Positions 5,473 to 5,941 of a stretch of DNA of 5,941 bases are shown here, one piece after another (the first letter of the stretch is position 1; each line of letters begins with the position of its first letter). The notes below the pieces were generated by a model. That model had not been told where the DNA came from. It made no database searches and was given only the letters and a program-made list of their open reading frames with translations. Made by a program: the position numbers and the translations under genes. Source of the DNA: a bacterium (GTDB lineage: Bacteria > Spirochaetota > Spirochaetia > Treponematales > Rectinemataceae); assembly GCA_021813065.1 (NCBI GenBank), contig JAKALZ010000131.1, forward strand, positions 1-5,941. Direction: 5' to 3'.

Positions 5473-5941
5473 TCACTCTTCGAGTTCAGGCATCTCTATA
5501 TTGTGGTACACGTTCTGGACGTCTTCGTTCTCCTCGAGCTTGTCGATGAGCTTTTGGATCTTCTGGGCGGTATCGATATCGACCGTGATGTACGTATCGG
5601 GGATCATCGAAACCTCAGCGCCAAGGGTCTCGAAGCCTTTGGCATTCATCGCGTTCAAGACCGGTTCAAAGGAGTTGGGATCAGTGTACACCATGAGGCT
5701 GCCCTCCTCGTTGACCACATCGTCGGCGCCCGCGTCGAGCGCGGCTTCCAGAATCTGGTCTTCGGTGTACTTTTCGCCATCGTAGGTAAGAACACCCTTG
5801 CGTTTAAAGAGGTACGCGACTGACCCAGAGGTCCCCAGGTTGGCACCCGAGCGGGTGATGATGTTCCGGATTTCCGCCGCCGCGCGATTCTTGTTGTCAG
5901 TGAGCACTTCAATGAGCATCGCGCCACCGCCGGGAGCGTAG
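5473..5941 (-). CDS. yebC: YebC/PmpR family protein, C-terminal part (cut by right window edge)
   Basis: The frame stays open to the right edge, so the N-terminal third (about 90-100 of an expected ~245 residues) is missing. The in-frame ATG at 5919 is internal, not the start. The visible part begins YAPGGGAMLIEVLTDNKNR, the family's conserved GYGPGG...E.LTDNRNR segment, followed by the GANLGTSGSVAYLF motif. A central region follows (LEAALDAGADDV through LMVYTDPNSFEPVLNAMNAKGF) and then a short acidic tail ending MPELEE. Members were described as DNA-binding transcriptional regulators (PmpR) and, in bacteria and mitochondria (TACO1), as translation-associated factors that help with difficult peptides such as polyproline. 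Which role applies here cannot be told from sequence. It is the first visible gene of the yebC-ruvCAB-queA operon, and its TGA stop (5475-5473) touches the ruvC start region. Confidence 0.94.
   Translation of the reverse strand, partial: YAPGGGAMLIEVLTDNKNRAAAEIRNIITRSGANLGTSGSVAYLFKRKGVLTYDGEKYTEDQILEAALDAGADDVVNEEGSLMVYTDPNSFEPVLNAMNAKGFETLGAEVSMIPDTYITVDIDTAQKIQKLIDKLEENEDVQNVYHNIEMPELEE

Noticed and set aside
5503..5823. 106-codon plus-strand frame opposite yebC
   Set aside because: It is antisense to conserved YebC motifs; a shadow frame.
1..5941. Search for tRNA/rRNA genes, CRISPR arrays, insertion sequences, toxin-antitoxin or defence genes
   Set aside because: None seen; nearly all sequence is explained by seven genes, and the one spacer is 53 bases.

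Overview
The window is almost entirely protein-coding and holds seven genes, two of them cut by the window edges. Only about 53 bases (1504-1556) lie outside reading frames. The coding DNA is moderately GC-rich and the genes are tightly packed. I favour a spirochaete (Treponema/Spirochaeta-like). The reasons are a TamB/AsmA-like envelope gene next to a thymidylate kinase gene (from memory, a neighbourhood also found in Borrelia), a yebC-ruvC-ruvA-ruvB-queA order, and the style of the individual proteins. This placement is an inference, with moderate confidence.

Layout. (1) Positions 1-1503, minus strand: one uninterrupted frame of 501 codons running off the left edge. It reads as the N-terminal part of a large membrane-anchored, beta-rich, AsmA/TamB-like protein. 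It is easy to miss because its stop codon lies outside the window. (2) 1504-1556: a divergent spacer with a good sigma70-type promoter for the rightward gene. (3) 1557-2204, plus strand: tmk, thymidylate kinase, probably translated from a leaderless mRNA, with an altered Walker A motif. (4) 2194-5941, minus strand: a compact operon transcribed yebC > ruvC > ruvA > ruvB > queA. Its last gene runs tail-to-tail into tmk with an 11-base overlap.

How the genes work together. RuvA, RuvB and RuvC form the complete Holliday-junction branch-migration and resolution machine of homologous recombination. YebC is the usual upstream neighbour, a conserved regulator or translation-associated protein. QueA makes the epoxyqueuosine precursor of the queuosine tRNA modification. 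Tmk supplies dTDP for dTTP synthesis. The TamB-like protein is expected to act in the envelope, in outer-membrane protein or lipid delivery.

Most of the window is conserved housekeeping DNA, and I see no defence system, mobile element, RNA gene or CRISPR array. The points worth a second look are: sharply alternating codon usage inside the tamB-like gene, with G-quadruplex motifs on its coding strand; loss of the Walker A lysine in Tmk; a probable leaderless start of tmk; and the gene overlaps.
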